Shown here piece by piece: positions 1 to 5,684 of a DNA stretch of 5,684 nt. The DNA comes from Anaerolineae bacterium (GTDB taxonomy: Bacteria > Chloroflexota > Anaerolineae > 4572-78 > J111), in assembly GCA_020433835.1 (NCBI GenBank), contig JAGRBY010000487.1, positions 1 to 5,684 of the forward strand, in the 5' to 3' direction. Position 1 is the stretch's first letter, and the number at the start of each line of letters is the position of its first letter. A model generated the notes under the pieces. That model saw nothing but the letters and a program-made list of their open reading frames with translations. It was not told the origin of the DNA and did not search any database. The position numbers and the translations under genes are program-made.

Positions 1-117
1 CTCCTCACAGAAGGTGACAAGCTGGTAGGCCTGCTGGCCGCCGAACGCGGTGAACTTTTCTATGAACTTGTATCCTACCATTCCGTTACCAATGACCACT
101 AAATTCTGCTTGCTCAT
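1..117 (-). CDS. nirB: Nitrite reductase [NAD(P)H] large subunit NirB, N-terminal fragment (3' part outside window)
   Basis: Only the first 39 codons are present; the gene runs off the window at position 1. The protein starts MSKQNLVVIGNGMVGYKF and continues to TFCEE. Residues 6-15 (LVVIGNGMVG) form the first beta strand and glycine loop (G10-x-G12-x-x-G15) of an FAD-binding Rossmann fold, in the form typical of NirB. NirB is a cytoplasmic sirohaem and [4Fe-4S] enzyme that reduces nitrite to ammonium with NAD(P)H; those C-terminal domains are not visible. The start is well supported, with a strong purine-rich Shine-Dalgarno about 8 bases upstream. It is the last gene seen in a co-directional series after the nitrate reductase subunit, so it would consume that enzyme's nitrite. 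Another FAD-dependent NAD(P)-disulphide oxidoreductase, such as a rubredoxin reductase-like protein, could begin similarly, but the context favours NirB. Confidence 0.87.
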   Translation of the reverse strand, partial: MSKQNLVVIGNGMVGYKFIEKFTAFGGQQAYQLVTFCEE

Positions 118-125
118 CAATCAAT

Positions 126-133
126 CCTCCCTT
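126..133 (-). promoter_or_regulatory. Shine-Dalgarno site of nirB
   Basis: On the minus strand the sequence reads AAGGGAGG, then 8 bases (ATTGATTG), then ATG. This near-consensus site decides the nirB start at 117. Its strength suggests nirB is translated independently despite the long gap after the upstream gene. Confidence 0.8.
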
Positions 134-145
134 GAAAGTAGATTT

Positions 146-171
146 GTGGGACAAACTTAAGTTTGTCCTAC
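146..171. repeat. Perfect 20-bp palindrome with near-symmetric flanks
   Basis: Positions 149-168 read GGACAAACTTAAGTTTGTCC, a perfect palindrome with no spacer. The symmetry resumes after one mismatch (148 with 169; G opposite T) with two more pairs (147/170 and 146/171). It ends about 28 bp upstream of the nirB start. It could be a dimeric repressor or activator operator, or a REP-like dispersed palindrome. As RNA, a few central bases would have to stay unpaired as the loop. It does not match the FNR (TTGAT-N4-ATCAA) or NtcA (GTA-N8-TAC) consensus. Confidence 0.75.
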
Positions 172-192
172 GGTAATTTCATTGTCGTTGTC

Positions 193-206
193 GTCTCAAC
201 CGAGAC
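193..206. repeat. Small inverted repeat, 5-bp stem and 4-base loop
   Basis: GTCTC (193-197), AACC, GAGAC (202-206) form a 5-bp stem. In the minus-strand transcript it would be GUCUC-GGUU-GAGAC. It is short and may be fortuitous; it matters only because it sits between two stronger inverted repeats in the same gap. Confidence 0.4.
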
Positions 207-261
207 CATTGGACTCCTATGAAAATAAAGTTGTGGAGCATCAAATTGCTGCTTTGGGCTT

Positions 262-279
262 GACAAAGCAAGCTTTGTC
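262..279. repeat. 8-bp inverted repeat with 2-base spacer
   Basis: GACAAAGC (262-269), AA, GCTTTGTC (272-279) form perfect arms. The outer six bases resemble those of the 149-168 palindrome (GACAAA...TTTGTC), so the two may be related sites or repeat copies. It lies about 40 bp downstream of the nitrate reductase stop. No U-tract follows on the minus strand, so it is not a standard intrinsic terminator. Confidence 0.6.
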
Positions 280-318
280 GCTCCTCTACATTGGGTTCTA
301 ACCAACCAACTAACCCTC

Positions 319-2541
319 TCATTCCCCTCGGCTGATGGTGACGGCGCAATGTTTGTAGCTGGGTTGGCCGGAGTAGGGATCGAAGGCCGGATAGGTGAGT
401 TTGTTGGTTTCGTCGTAATGCATCGGCATAAAAACGTGGCCGGTTTGAACCGTAGAAATCAAGACGGCGCGGGCTTTGATCTTGCCTCGGCGCGACTCGA
501 CCCAGACCCATTCGTTCGGGCCAATTTGCAAGCGGTTGGCATCTTGTGGGTTGATCTCAATGTAGACCTCGGCCGGGTGCAGTTTGCGCAGGACAGCCGA
601 TTTTTGGGTGCGGGTTTGGGTGTGCCACTGGGCCGATGTGCCGCGTCCGGTCATCAGTACAAAGGGGTAATCGTCGCTGGTCGGTTCGGGCAGCGGTCGC
701 AGGGCTTCAAAGAGGAACTTGGCTTTTTCATCGTCATGATAAAAACGGCCATCCTCGAACAAACGGCGTTCGTTGTCGGCGAGCGTGCTGCCGGCGGGGA
801 AAGGCCACTGAATACCCCCGCTGCGGTCGAGCATCAGATAATCATCGATGCCGGTAATGTCGCAGGGCATCCCGGCTGAACAGCGCTTCAAAATCTGGAA
901 GGTGGCTTCCGGCGAACTCCATTCCTTGAATAAGTCAGCGCAGCCCCAGACTTCGGCGATGAGTTTGAAGATGTAGAAATCGGCCAGGGCCACGCCGGGC
1001 GCTTTGGCGACGCGCTTGATCAAGCCGATGCGGCGCTCGGAGTTGATAAACGTGCCCTCTTTTTCGCCCCAGGCCGCGGCGGGCAGGACTAAATCGGCTA
1101 CCTGCGCCGTTTCGGTGGTATGGTACATATCTTGCACCACCAGGAATTCGAGTTTGTCGAGCAGTTCGTGTAGTTCGCCCTGGTTGATCCAGGAGTGGGC
1201 CGGATTGGTGGCAATGAACCACAATCCTTTAATCTGGCCGTTTTTAACGCCCTCGATAATTTTGTGGTAAGGCCAACTGTTCTGGTTGGGGATGACCGCC
1301 GGGTCGATGCCGAGTACGTTCGCCACTTTTTCCCGGTCGGCTGCTTTCAAAAAGTCGTGGCCGCCCAGCAGGTTCGTGGTGTTGCTAAACAGCCGCGATC
1401 CCATCGCGTTGCACTGCCCGGTGATGGAGTTGGCCCCGGTGCCGGGTCGGCCAATGTTGCCGGTCATCAGCGCCAGGTTGATGATGGCCTGGGCGGTGCG
1501 CACACCTTCATAACTTTGGTTGACACCCATCGTCCACCAGAAGGAGACTTTTTTACCGTTGTGGATCGTCTCGGCGAATTCGTACAGTTGCTCGACGCTT
1601 AGGCCGGATAGCTCGCTGACGACTTCGGGCGTGAAGGACTCGACGTGGGCCGCGAACGCATCGAAGCTGGTTGTGTATTGGTCGATGAAAGGCCGGTCGA
1701 TCCAGCCGTTGGCGATGAGGATATGGGCTAAGCCATAGAACAGCGCCAGGTCGCTTTTAGGCGTCAGCGGGTAATGTTTGGTGGCGGCTACGGCCGTTTC
1801 GGTGCGGCGCGGGTCAACCACAATAATTTCCGGCTTGTTTTTGTTGAGGCAAACGCGACCCCACATAATCGGGTGGGCCACGCACGGGTTAGCCCCGACA
1901 AAGACGATCACGTCTGACTCTTCAAAATCTTGGTAGGTGTAGGGCGGTGCGTCGAACCCGAACGATTGTTTGTAAGCCACTACCGCCGTGGCCATACATT
2001 GGCGGGTGTTGCCGTCGCCGTGAACCATGCCCATCCCAAATTTGGCGACCGCGCCGAGGAGGGCCATCTCTTCCATTGGAATTTGGCCGGTGCTGAGAAA
2101 GGCGACCGACTCTTGGCCATGTTCGGCCTGAATGTGCTTAAAGCGGTCGACAAATACGTCAAGAGCATCGACCCAACTGACGGGCTGCAATGTACCGCTT
2201 TCATCCCGCAGATAGGGGGTGGTGGCCCGGTCTGGGGCGGCCAGCGGGGTTAGGGCTTCCCAGCCTTTGGGACAAGCTTGCCCGATGTTGACCGGGTAAT
2301 CGCTGGTGGCGGTTAAATTAATGGCTTTATTCTCTTTAAGATGAATTTCCAGGCCGCAGCCGGTAGCACAATAGCCGCAGGTCATGGTTGTTGTTGTATC
2401 GGGCAGCAACCGTTCGGGCAGTTTGCCCAACCCTAATTTCGATGACTCGAGCACTGTGTCGCGGGTTAAAGCTCCGTCCCATTGGCGGAAAAGCGATCCC
2501 ACTTTACCAACAAGACTATCGGGTGAATTTTTAAGGATCAT
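319..2541 (-). CDS. nasA: NasA/NarB-type nitrate reductase catalytic subunit (molybdopterin and [4Fe-4S])
   Basis: The 740-residue protein belongs to the Mo-bisMGD DMSO-reductase superfamily and most likely reduces nitrate to nitrite. C55, C58, C62 ([10 protein letters not shown]) and C90 (ACPKGW) ligate one [4Fe-4S] cluster. C182 in [14 protein letters not shown] is the expected molybdenum ligand; it is Cys, not Sec. Family blocks follow: GANPCVAHP (217-224 region), [10 protein letters not shown] (241-250), [24 protein letters not shown] (start 360) and [14 protein letters not shown] (491-504). The C-terminal dinucleotide-binding domain spans about 626-735, with [11 protein letters not shown] at 630-640. 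The [19 protein letters not shown] block favours NasA/NarB over formate dehydrogenase. Length fits a minimal NasA/NarB without a C-terminal [2Fe-2S] domain. There is no twin-arginine signal, so the protein is cytoplasmic; about 54 residues precede the first cysteine. The ATG overlaps the upstream stop by 4 bp (ATGA), implying translational coupling to the ferredoxin-anchor gene. Exact substrate is inferred from family and context. Confidence 0.88.
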   Translation of the reverse strand: MILKNSPDSLVGKVGSLFRQWDGALTRDTVLESSKLGLGKLPERLLPDTTTTMTCGYCATGCGLEIHLKENKAINLTATSDYPVNIGQACPKGWEALTPLAAPDRATTPYLRDESGTLQPVSWVDALDVFVDRFKHIQAEHGQESVAFLSTGQIPMEEMALLGAVAKFGMGMVHGDGNTRQCMATAVVAYKQSFGFDAPPYTYQDFEESDVIVFVGANPCVAHPIMWGRVCLNKNKPEIIVVDPRRTETAVAATKHYPLTPKSDLALFYGLAHILIANGWIDRPFIDQYTTSFDAFAAHVESFTPEVVSELSGLSVEQLYEFAETIHNGKKVSFWWTMGVNQSYEGVRTAQAIINLALMTGNIGRPGTGANSITGQCNAMGSRLFSNTTNLLGGHDFLKAADREKVANVLGIDPAVIPNQNSWPYHKIIEGVKNGQIKGLWFIATNPAHSWINQGELHELLDKLEFLVVQDMYHTTETAQVADLVLPAAAWGEKEGTFINSERRIGLIKRVAKAPGVALADFYIFKLIAEVWGCADLFKEWSSPEATFQILKRCSAGMPCDITGIDDYLMLDRSGGIQWPFPAGSTLADNERRLFEDGRFYHDDEKAKFLFEALRPLPEPTSDDYPFVLMTGRGTSAQWHTQTRTQKSAVLRKLHPAEVYIEINPQDANRLQIGPNEWVWVESRRGKIKARAVLISTVQTGHVFMPMHYDETNKLTYPAFDPYSGQPSYKHCAVTISRGE

Positions 2542-4313
2542 AATTTCCTCCGTATGGGGTTGCCCGGCATTCTGGGCGCTACGCCACAGCTAAAGAAGAG
2601 GTAGCGTTCCAGTGCTTCGCCGGTAAAGGTGAGTAGAAAGAGTAACGTGGCCAAAAACAGGAGGCCGGTGGTTGATGTGTTACTTAAGAGCGCCAGCGGT
2701 AACAGAATGCCGCCGAAGACCGCGCTGATGAAGCGAGTTTGGGTGGCTTGCAGCAGCGTTCTTTGCATCAGCAGCGCCGATTTTTTGAGCGATGTTAACG
2801 TTTCGTCTTTGAGGTTGACGGCTAAGAAGCGGCCTTCGTACACCAGCTTGGCGACGGTCGCGATGATGAGCAGTCCGCTTACGGGCCAAATAATTTGGCT
2901 GATTTCCGTCGATAGTGCTTGCTGCGTGATGCTGTATAAGGCTGCCACAAACAGGGTGGTGGCGCTGCCCAAAATAACAGCTGTTGTGAAAAATTTGATA
3001 AAGGGGCGACCGTTATGCCAGAAGGGGCGGGGTGTAACCTGATACACCATTGCTGAGCAGCTGACGGTCAGGAAGCCGGTCAAGACAACAGCCGGGCCAA
3101 CCAGGCTTCGCAGCCAGGGGGCCAACACCAACGTGGGGATGTAGGGTTCCAGGAACGGGATAGTCGGCAACCAAACGAGGGCGGTATAGAGCGAGGCAAT
3201 CCCCATATACATACCGGCGACAATGACTTCGCGGCTTAGCCACGATGTTTTTAATCCCAGGAAACTGCGGAAGGCGAATAAGGGTCGCCCCAAATGCAGT
3301 TGAACCACGCCCAGACCTACAAGGCCGCTTAGGAAGGCCGCCAGGGTTAATAAGGGGCTTAAGGCCTCGACGCCAAAGCCGTGCAGAATATTTTCAAGCA
3401 GAAAAGCGCCGGCCGAGAGTTGGGTTAAGACCAACATAAAGAGCAGCGGATATTCGGGGTCTTCCGGCTCGATAAAGTAATGGTCAGCCGATTGCATCGT
3501 TTCGACCAGGTTACGGTTGGTTTTGAAGGTGGTGGTAGGGTAGGTATGGTGCGGGTCGGCCACACCCGGCATAGCGACGTAATCGGCGGCGTTTTGTTTA
3601 ACGCGGGCGGTATCGACCAACGTAATGCGGATAGCCCCGTTGGGGCAGCTTTGCACACAGGCCGGGGGTTCGCCGGCAGCCAGTCGACCGCTGCACATAT
3701 CACACTTGCGAACAATGCCCTGCTTATGGTTATATTGCGGGACATCGTAGGGGCACATAAGGGTGCAATATTTACAGCCGATGCACTGGTCATCCAAATG
3801 CTTAACGATGCCGGTTACCGGGTCTTTATCGTAAGCCCGCACCGGGCAGCCGCTCAAACAACCCGGCTCAACACAATGGTGGCAGGCGGTGGTTACGTTC
3901 TGCTGAAAAGCCGCCATATCCGAATTGAAGAGGCTGATGGGTTGGGATGTATATTTATGCTGGAAGCGTTCGAGAACAAGCTGCGGGAAAATTAGCTTTG
4001 AGTTAATGGTGCTCTTATCGTGAACCAGGCCGACCGACCGCCAGGTTTCATCGGGGCTGAGGCCATTCATATTGTGGCAAGCCGTAACACATCCTTTACA
4101 ACCGGTGCATTTATCTAAATCGACCTCAAAGGCATACTGCTGTCCAGCGAGTGGTTTGTTGAGCGGGATTAAATCTTGATAAACCGTTTTGTGGCGGGCG
4201 ATGCGGTCGGTGTCGTGGAGTTGGGAAAATTTTTCAACTGCCGTTAGGTTTTGTTCTTCTAAAAATAAATCGATTGATGAAACTTCTTGGTCGAGTATGG
4301 GGTCTGTCAGCAT
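2538..4313 (-). CDS. Fused DmsB-type four-[4Fe-4S] ferredoxin and DmsC-type quinol-oxidising membrane anchor
   Basis: The 591-residue protein joins two subunits that are separate in classical DMSO reductase. Residues 1-60 are a soluble extension. Residues 61-235 are a DmsB-like electron-transfer domain with 16 cysteines in four groups: C69/C72/C75/C79, C144/C147/C152/C156, C177/C180/C183/C187 and C204/C207/C219/C223, enough for four [4Fe-4S] clusters. After a linker, about eight hydrophobic helices (roughly 288-311, 319-340, 362-384, 399-424, 437-462, 472-493, 526-546, 547-566) match the DmsC/YnfH anchor family, including [22 protein letters not shown] and SWLSREV. The inferred role is to oxidise membrane quinol and pass electrons to the catalytic subunit encoded immediately downstream. 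There is no Tat or Sec signal, so the ferredoxin domain probably faces the cytoplasm. The start at 4313 has AGGA six bases upstream. The reading frame is continuous across the domain boundary, so this is a true fusion. Confidence 0.9.
   Translation of the reverse strand: MLTDPILDQEVSSIDLFLEEQNLTAVEKFSQLHDTDRIARHKTVYQDLIPLNKPLAGQQYAFEVDLDKCTGCKGCVTACHNMNGLSPDETWRSVGLVHDKSTINSKLIFPQLVLERFQHKYTSQPISLFNSDMAAFQQNVTTACHHCVEPGCLSGCPVRAYDKDPVTGIVKHLDDQCIGCKYCTLMCPYDVPQYNHKQGIVRKCDMCSGRLAAGEPPACVQSCPNGAIRITLVDTARVKQNAADYVAMPGVADPHHTYPTTTFKTNRNLVETMQSADHYFIEPEDPEYPLLFMLVLTQLSAGAFLLENILHGFGVEALSPLLTLAAFLSGLVGLGVVQLHLGRPLFAFRSFLGLKTSWLSREVIVAGMYMGIASLYTALVWLPTIPFLEPYIPTLVLAPWLRSLVGPAVVLTGFLTVSCSAMVYQVTPRPFWHNGRPFIKFFTTAVILGSATTLFVAALYSITQQALSTEISQIIWPVSGLLIIATVAKLVYEGRFLAVNLKDETLTSLKKSALLMQRTLLQATQTRFISAVFGGILLPLALLSNTSTTGLLFLATLLFLLTFTGEALERYLFFSCGVAPRMPGNPIRRKL
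2547..2551 (-). promoter_or_regulatory. Shine-Dalgarno site of nasA inside the upstream gene
   Basis: The minus strand reads GGAGG, five bases (AAATT), then ATG at 2541. It lies within the last codons of the ferredoxin-anchor gene. With the ATGA overlap it supports the 2541 start and coupled, roughly stoichiometric translation of the two subunits. Confidence 0.8.
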
Positions 4314-4319
4314 TTTCTA

Positions 4320-4323
4320 TCCT
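4320..4323 (-). promoter_or_regulatory. Shine-Dalgarno site of the ferredoxin-anchor gene, potentially sequestered
   Basis: The minus strand reads AGGA, six bases (TAGAAA), then ATG at 4313. It is a modest site. It lies within GAGATAGGA (4328-4320), which is exactly complementary to TCCTATCTC in the 3' arm (4355-4347 on the minus strand) of the upstream hairpin, so it could be masked by an alternative fold. Confidence 0.6.
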
Positions 4324-4345
4324 ATCTCTCTAACTTACGGGTTAT

Positions 4346-4387
4346 GGAGATAGGAGATTGAGGATTTACGCTCAATCTCCTATCTCC
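4346..4387 (-). repeat. Perfect 17-bp inverted repeat (long hairpin) between transporter and ferredoxin-anchor genes
   Basis: The arms at 4346-4362 and 4371-4387 are perfectly complementary over 17 bases, with an 8-base spacer (GATTTACG on the plus strand). The 109-bp gap 4314-4422 contains little else. In the transcript the hairpin begins about 35 bases after the transporter stop. The bases that follow it (AUAACCCGU) contain no U-tract, so a standard intrinsic terminator is unlikely. It could stabilise the upstream mRNA, mark a processing site, act in translational control of the next gene, or be a dispersed palindromic repeat. The arms are built on repeated GGAGAT/AGGAGA units. Confidence 0.85.
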
Positions 4388-4422
4388 TTATCTGCTAATT
4401 TCCCAGACCTGCTTACTTTGAA

Positions 4423-5684
4423 TTAGGCTACGACAGGTACTGCCCCAGCTTGCTCGGCGATGCGCTCTTCCATTTCCTTGCGCGCTGTCGTTTCTTCAAC
4501 TTCGGAGAAGCGAACGGCGAAGGCCAGGAAGGCACAGGCGGTCACAGCTACGCCCAAGATAAGGTAGGCCGTTGCCCAGGACATTTCACTGCGGAACAGG
4601 AAGCCGGCCGTAACAGCCCCGAAGTTACCACCAGCCCCGACAATCCCGGATACCGAACCCAGCGCTCGTTTGCTGATGTAGGGTACGATGGAGTAGGTAG
4701 CGCCTTCGGACATTTGCACAAAGAGGCTGAAGACGATGAGCATCGGTACGGCCAGAGCCAGAGCTGCCATTCGAGAGAAGACCATCAGAGCGATCCCTTC
4801 CAGGAAGAGGCAGAGGAAGAGGAATAGAACCCGACCGCGCAGACCTTTGGTTAAGTTGATTTTGTCACTGAAGATACCGCCCAGCGAGCGAGCAAAGATG
4901 TTCATCAAACCGAACAGTGCAGCGATGGTACCGGCAGTGGCTACACCCAGACCAAAGTAGTCGGCAAAGTAGAGGGCTGCCGTACCATTGATGGTCAACT
5001 CGATGCCGAAGCAAGCAGCGTAGACGAAGAACAAAGCCCAAACCCGTCCATCTTTAGAGGCTTCCCAGAAGGAGCCGTTGCTGTCTTTGGCCGGCGGCAT
5101 TTCACCTTTGGCACGCAGCTCTGTGAAGTTGCCGTCAGGAGCATCTTGGGTAAGTTTGTAGTAAGCAATACCGGTTAGGAGCAAAGCGATACCGGGGATA
5201 ACCATTGCCAGTCGCCAGCCCAGAAACTGGTTGGAGACAAAGAACAAGACACCAGACAGGATCATCGGCATAACCATTTGGGTCACACCACCGCCCAAGT
5301 TACCCCAGCCGGCCGTGGTAGCATTGGCTGTACCAACGACATTGGGTGCAAACATAACGCTGGTGTGGTACTGGGTAATGACAAACGAGGCCCCAATTGC
5401 GCCGATAGCCAGACGGAACAGCAGGAATTGGGTGTAATCTTGCGATAGACCAATGAGCATCACCGGAATAGAGCCTAAAATGAGCAAACCGGTGTAGGCC
5501 AGGCGAGGGCCGATGCGATCACACAACCAGCCGATAGCTAAACGAGCGAAAATTGTAATAAGAACGGAAGCGATAACCGTGTTACCCAGTTGGGCTTTGG
5601 TCAGACCCAAATCTTCACGAACAATAACCAACAGCGGGGCAATACCGAACCAGCCAAAGAAGCACAGGAAAAACGCAAACCAGG
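4423..5684 (-). CDS. narK: NarK/NRT2-type nitrate/nitrite transporter (MFS, NNP family), 5' end outside window
   Basis: The frame is open to the window edge and codes for 419 residues plus a TAA stop; the true start lies beyond 5684. The first visible residues, WFAFFLCFFGWFGIAPL, are the usual first helix of NarK proteins. A TTG at 5631 is internal and should not be taken as the start. MFS motif A is present (GWLCDRIGPR), with both nitrate signature blocks of the family: AGWGNLGGGVTQMVMP in mid-N-half, and GSVSGIVGAGGNFGAV after EGATYSIVPYISKRAL near the C-terminal helices. Arginines in FRLAIGAIGASFV and NIFARSLGG are candidates for the two anion-binding arginines of NarK. The protein is a polytopic inner-membrane carrier, expected to have 12 helices, importing nitrate or exchanging it for nitrite. 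The cytoplasmic tail is short, rich in Glu and Lys/Arg, and ends GAVPVVA. The EGATYSIVPYISKRALG block looks closer to NrtP/NRT2-like importers, but the transport mode is not determined by sequence alone. Confidence 0.93.
   Translation of the reverse strand, partial: WFAFFLCFFGWFGIAPLLVIVREDLGLTKAQLGNTVIASVLITIFARLAIGWLCDRIGPRLAYTGLLILGSIPVMLIGLSQDYTQFLLFRLAIGAIGASFVITQYHTSVMFAPNVVGTANATTAGWGNLGGGVTQMVMPMILSGVLFFVSNQFLGWRLAMVIPGIALLLTGIAYYKLTQDAPDGNFTELRAKGEMPPAKDSNGSFWEASKDGRVWALFFVYAACFGIELTINGTAALYFADYFGLGVATAGTIAALFGLMNIFARSLGGIFSDKINLTKGLRGRVLFLFLCLFLEGIALMVFSRMAALALAVPMLIVFSLFVQMSEGATYSIVPYISKRALGSVSGIVGAGGNFGAVTAGFLFRSEMSWATAYLILGVAVTACAFLAFAVRFSEVEETTARKEMEERIAEQAGAVPVVA

Larger units (their letters stand above)
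118..318 (-). other. 201-bp intergenic region with three inverted repeats and repeated GACAA/TTGTC
   Basis: This is the non-coding stretch between the nitrate reductase stop and nirB, and I see no convincing gene in it. It holds three short inverted repeats (146-171, 193-206, 262-279), listed separately. The pentamer GACAA or its complement TTGTC occurs six times (150-154, 163-167, 182-186, 188-192, 262-266, 275-279); about 0.4 would be expected by chance in this length with equal base composition. TTGTCG is tandemly doubled at 182-193. An AACC/AACT run lies at 300-316, just after the stop. A looser GGAGC/GCTCC pair (235-239 with 280-284) encloses the 262-279 hairpin. The gap is long compared with the 4-bp overlap at the other internal junction, so it may carry an mRNA processing or stability element, a regulator site or a dispersed repeat. 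I found no good -35/-10 pair. Confidence 0.6.

Noticed and set aside
146..279. FNR, NtcA or ANTAR (NasT/NasR-type) leader sites in the nasA-nirB gap
   Set aside because: No TTGAT-N4-ATCAA or GTA-N8-TAC match, and the hairpin loops are too small for the paired hexaloop stems of ANTAR targets.
118..318. Separate sigma-70 promoter for nirB
   Set aside because: Candidate TTGAGA and TTGATG hexamers have no acceptable -10 partner at 16-18 bp, so I could not support one.
349..879. Plus-strand open frame of 176 codons
   Set aside because: It lies wholly antisense to the nitrate reductase gene, whose minus-strand frame shows clear conserved motifs. The product has no recognisable domain.
1195..1602. 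Plus-strand open frame of 135 codons, and other plus-strand frames opposite the reductase
   Set aside because: Shadows of the codon pattern of the minus-strand gene, with no independent family signal or ribosome site.
2538..2561. Possible frameshift or split between the ferredoxin-anchor and catalytic genes
   Set aside because: The 4-bp ATGA overlap with an internal Shine-Dalgarno is a normal coupled junction. Both proteins are complete.
3425..3995. Frames of 122 (minus) and 171 (plus) codons over the ferredoxin domain
   Set aside because: They overlap the part of the fusion gene where all 16 cluster cysteines are read in the main frame, so these are alternative-frame artefacts.
4346..4387. 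Intrinsic terminator after the transporter
   Set aside because: The stem is strong, but AUAACCCGU follows on the transcribed strand, with no U-tract.
5629..5631. TTG as a start codon of the transporter
   Set aside because: The frame continues upstream with WFAFFLCFFGWFGIAPL, the normal first helix of NarK, so the gene really starts beyond the window.

Overview
The window holds one nitrate-reduction gene cluster, and every gene reads from the minus strand. In transcription order (high to low coordinates) it contains: a NarK/NRT2-type nitrate/nitrite transporter whose 5' end lies beyond the window; a fused four-cluster ferredoxin and DmsC-type membrane anchor; a NasA/NarB-type molybdopterin nitrate reductase catalytic subunit; and the first 39 codons of a NirB-type nitrite reductase large subunit. 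The pathway reads as NO3- uptake, two-electron reduction to NO2- in the cytoplasm, then six-electron reduction to NH4+.

The organism is a bacterium with moderate GC, good Shine-Dalgarno sites and tight operon packing. The gene content does not fix the phylum. A DmsB-DmsC fusion next to a NasA-like subunit reminds me of Planctomycetota, Chloroflexota and some Pseudomonadota clusters, and the short palindromic intergenic DNA would suit a Chloroflexota-like genome. This is a weak inference only.

Layout: 5684-4423 is the transporter (partial). 4422-4314 is a 109-bp gap with a perfect 17-bp inverted repeat whose 3' arm is also complementary to the ribosome-binding region of the next gene. 4313-2538 is the ferredoxin-anchor fusion. 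2541-319 is the catalytic subunit, whose start overlaps the fusion stop by 4 bp (ATGA) with its Shine-Dalgarno inside the fusion gene. 318-118 is a 201-bp gap with three short inverted repeats and six copies of GACAA/TTGTC. 117-1 is the start of nirB.

The main biological point is electron supply. Assimilatory NasA/NarB enzymes usually draw electrons from ferredoxin, flavodoxin or an NADH-dependent partner. Here the catalytic subunit, which has no Tat signal, is translationally coupled to a DmsBC-like protein with 16 cluster cysteines and about eight membrane helices. That implies a quinol-fed, membrane-attached nitrate reductase facing the cytoplasm. Whether it serves assimilation, respiration or ammonification cannot be settled from the sequence. 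I saw no rRNA, tRNA, CRISPR array, insertion sequence or broken gene.
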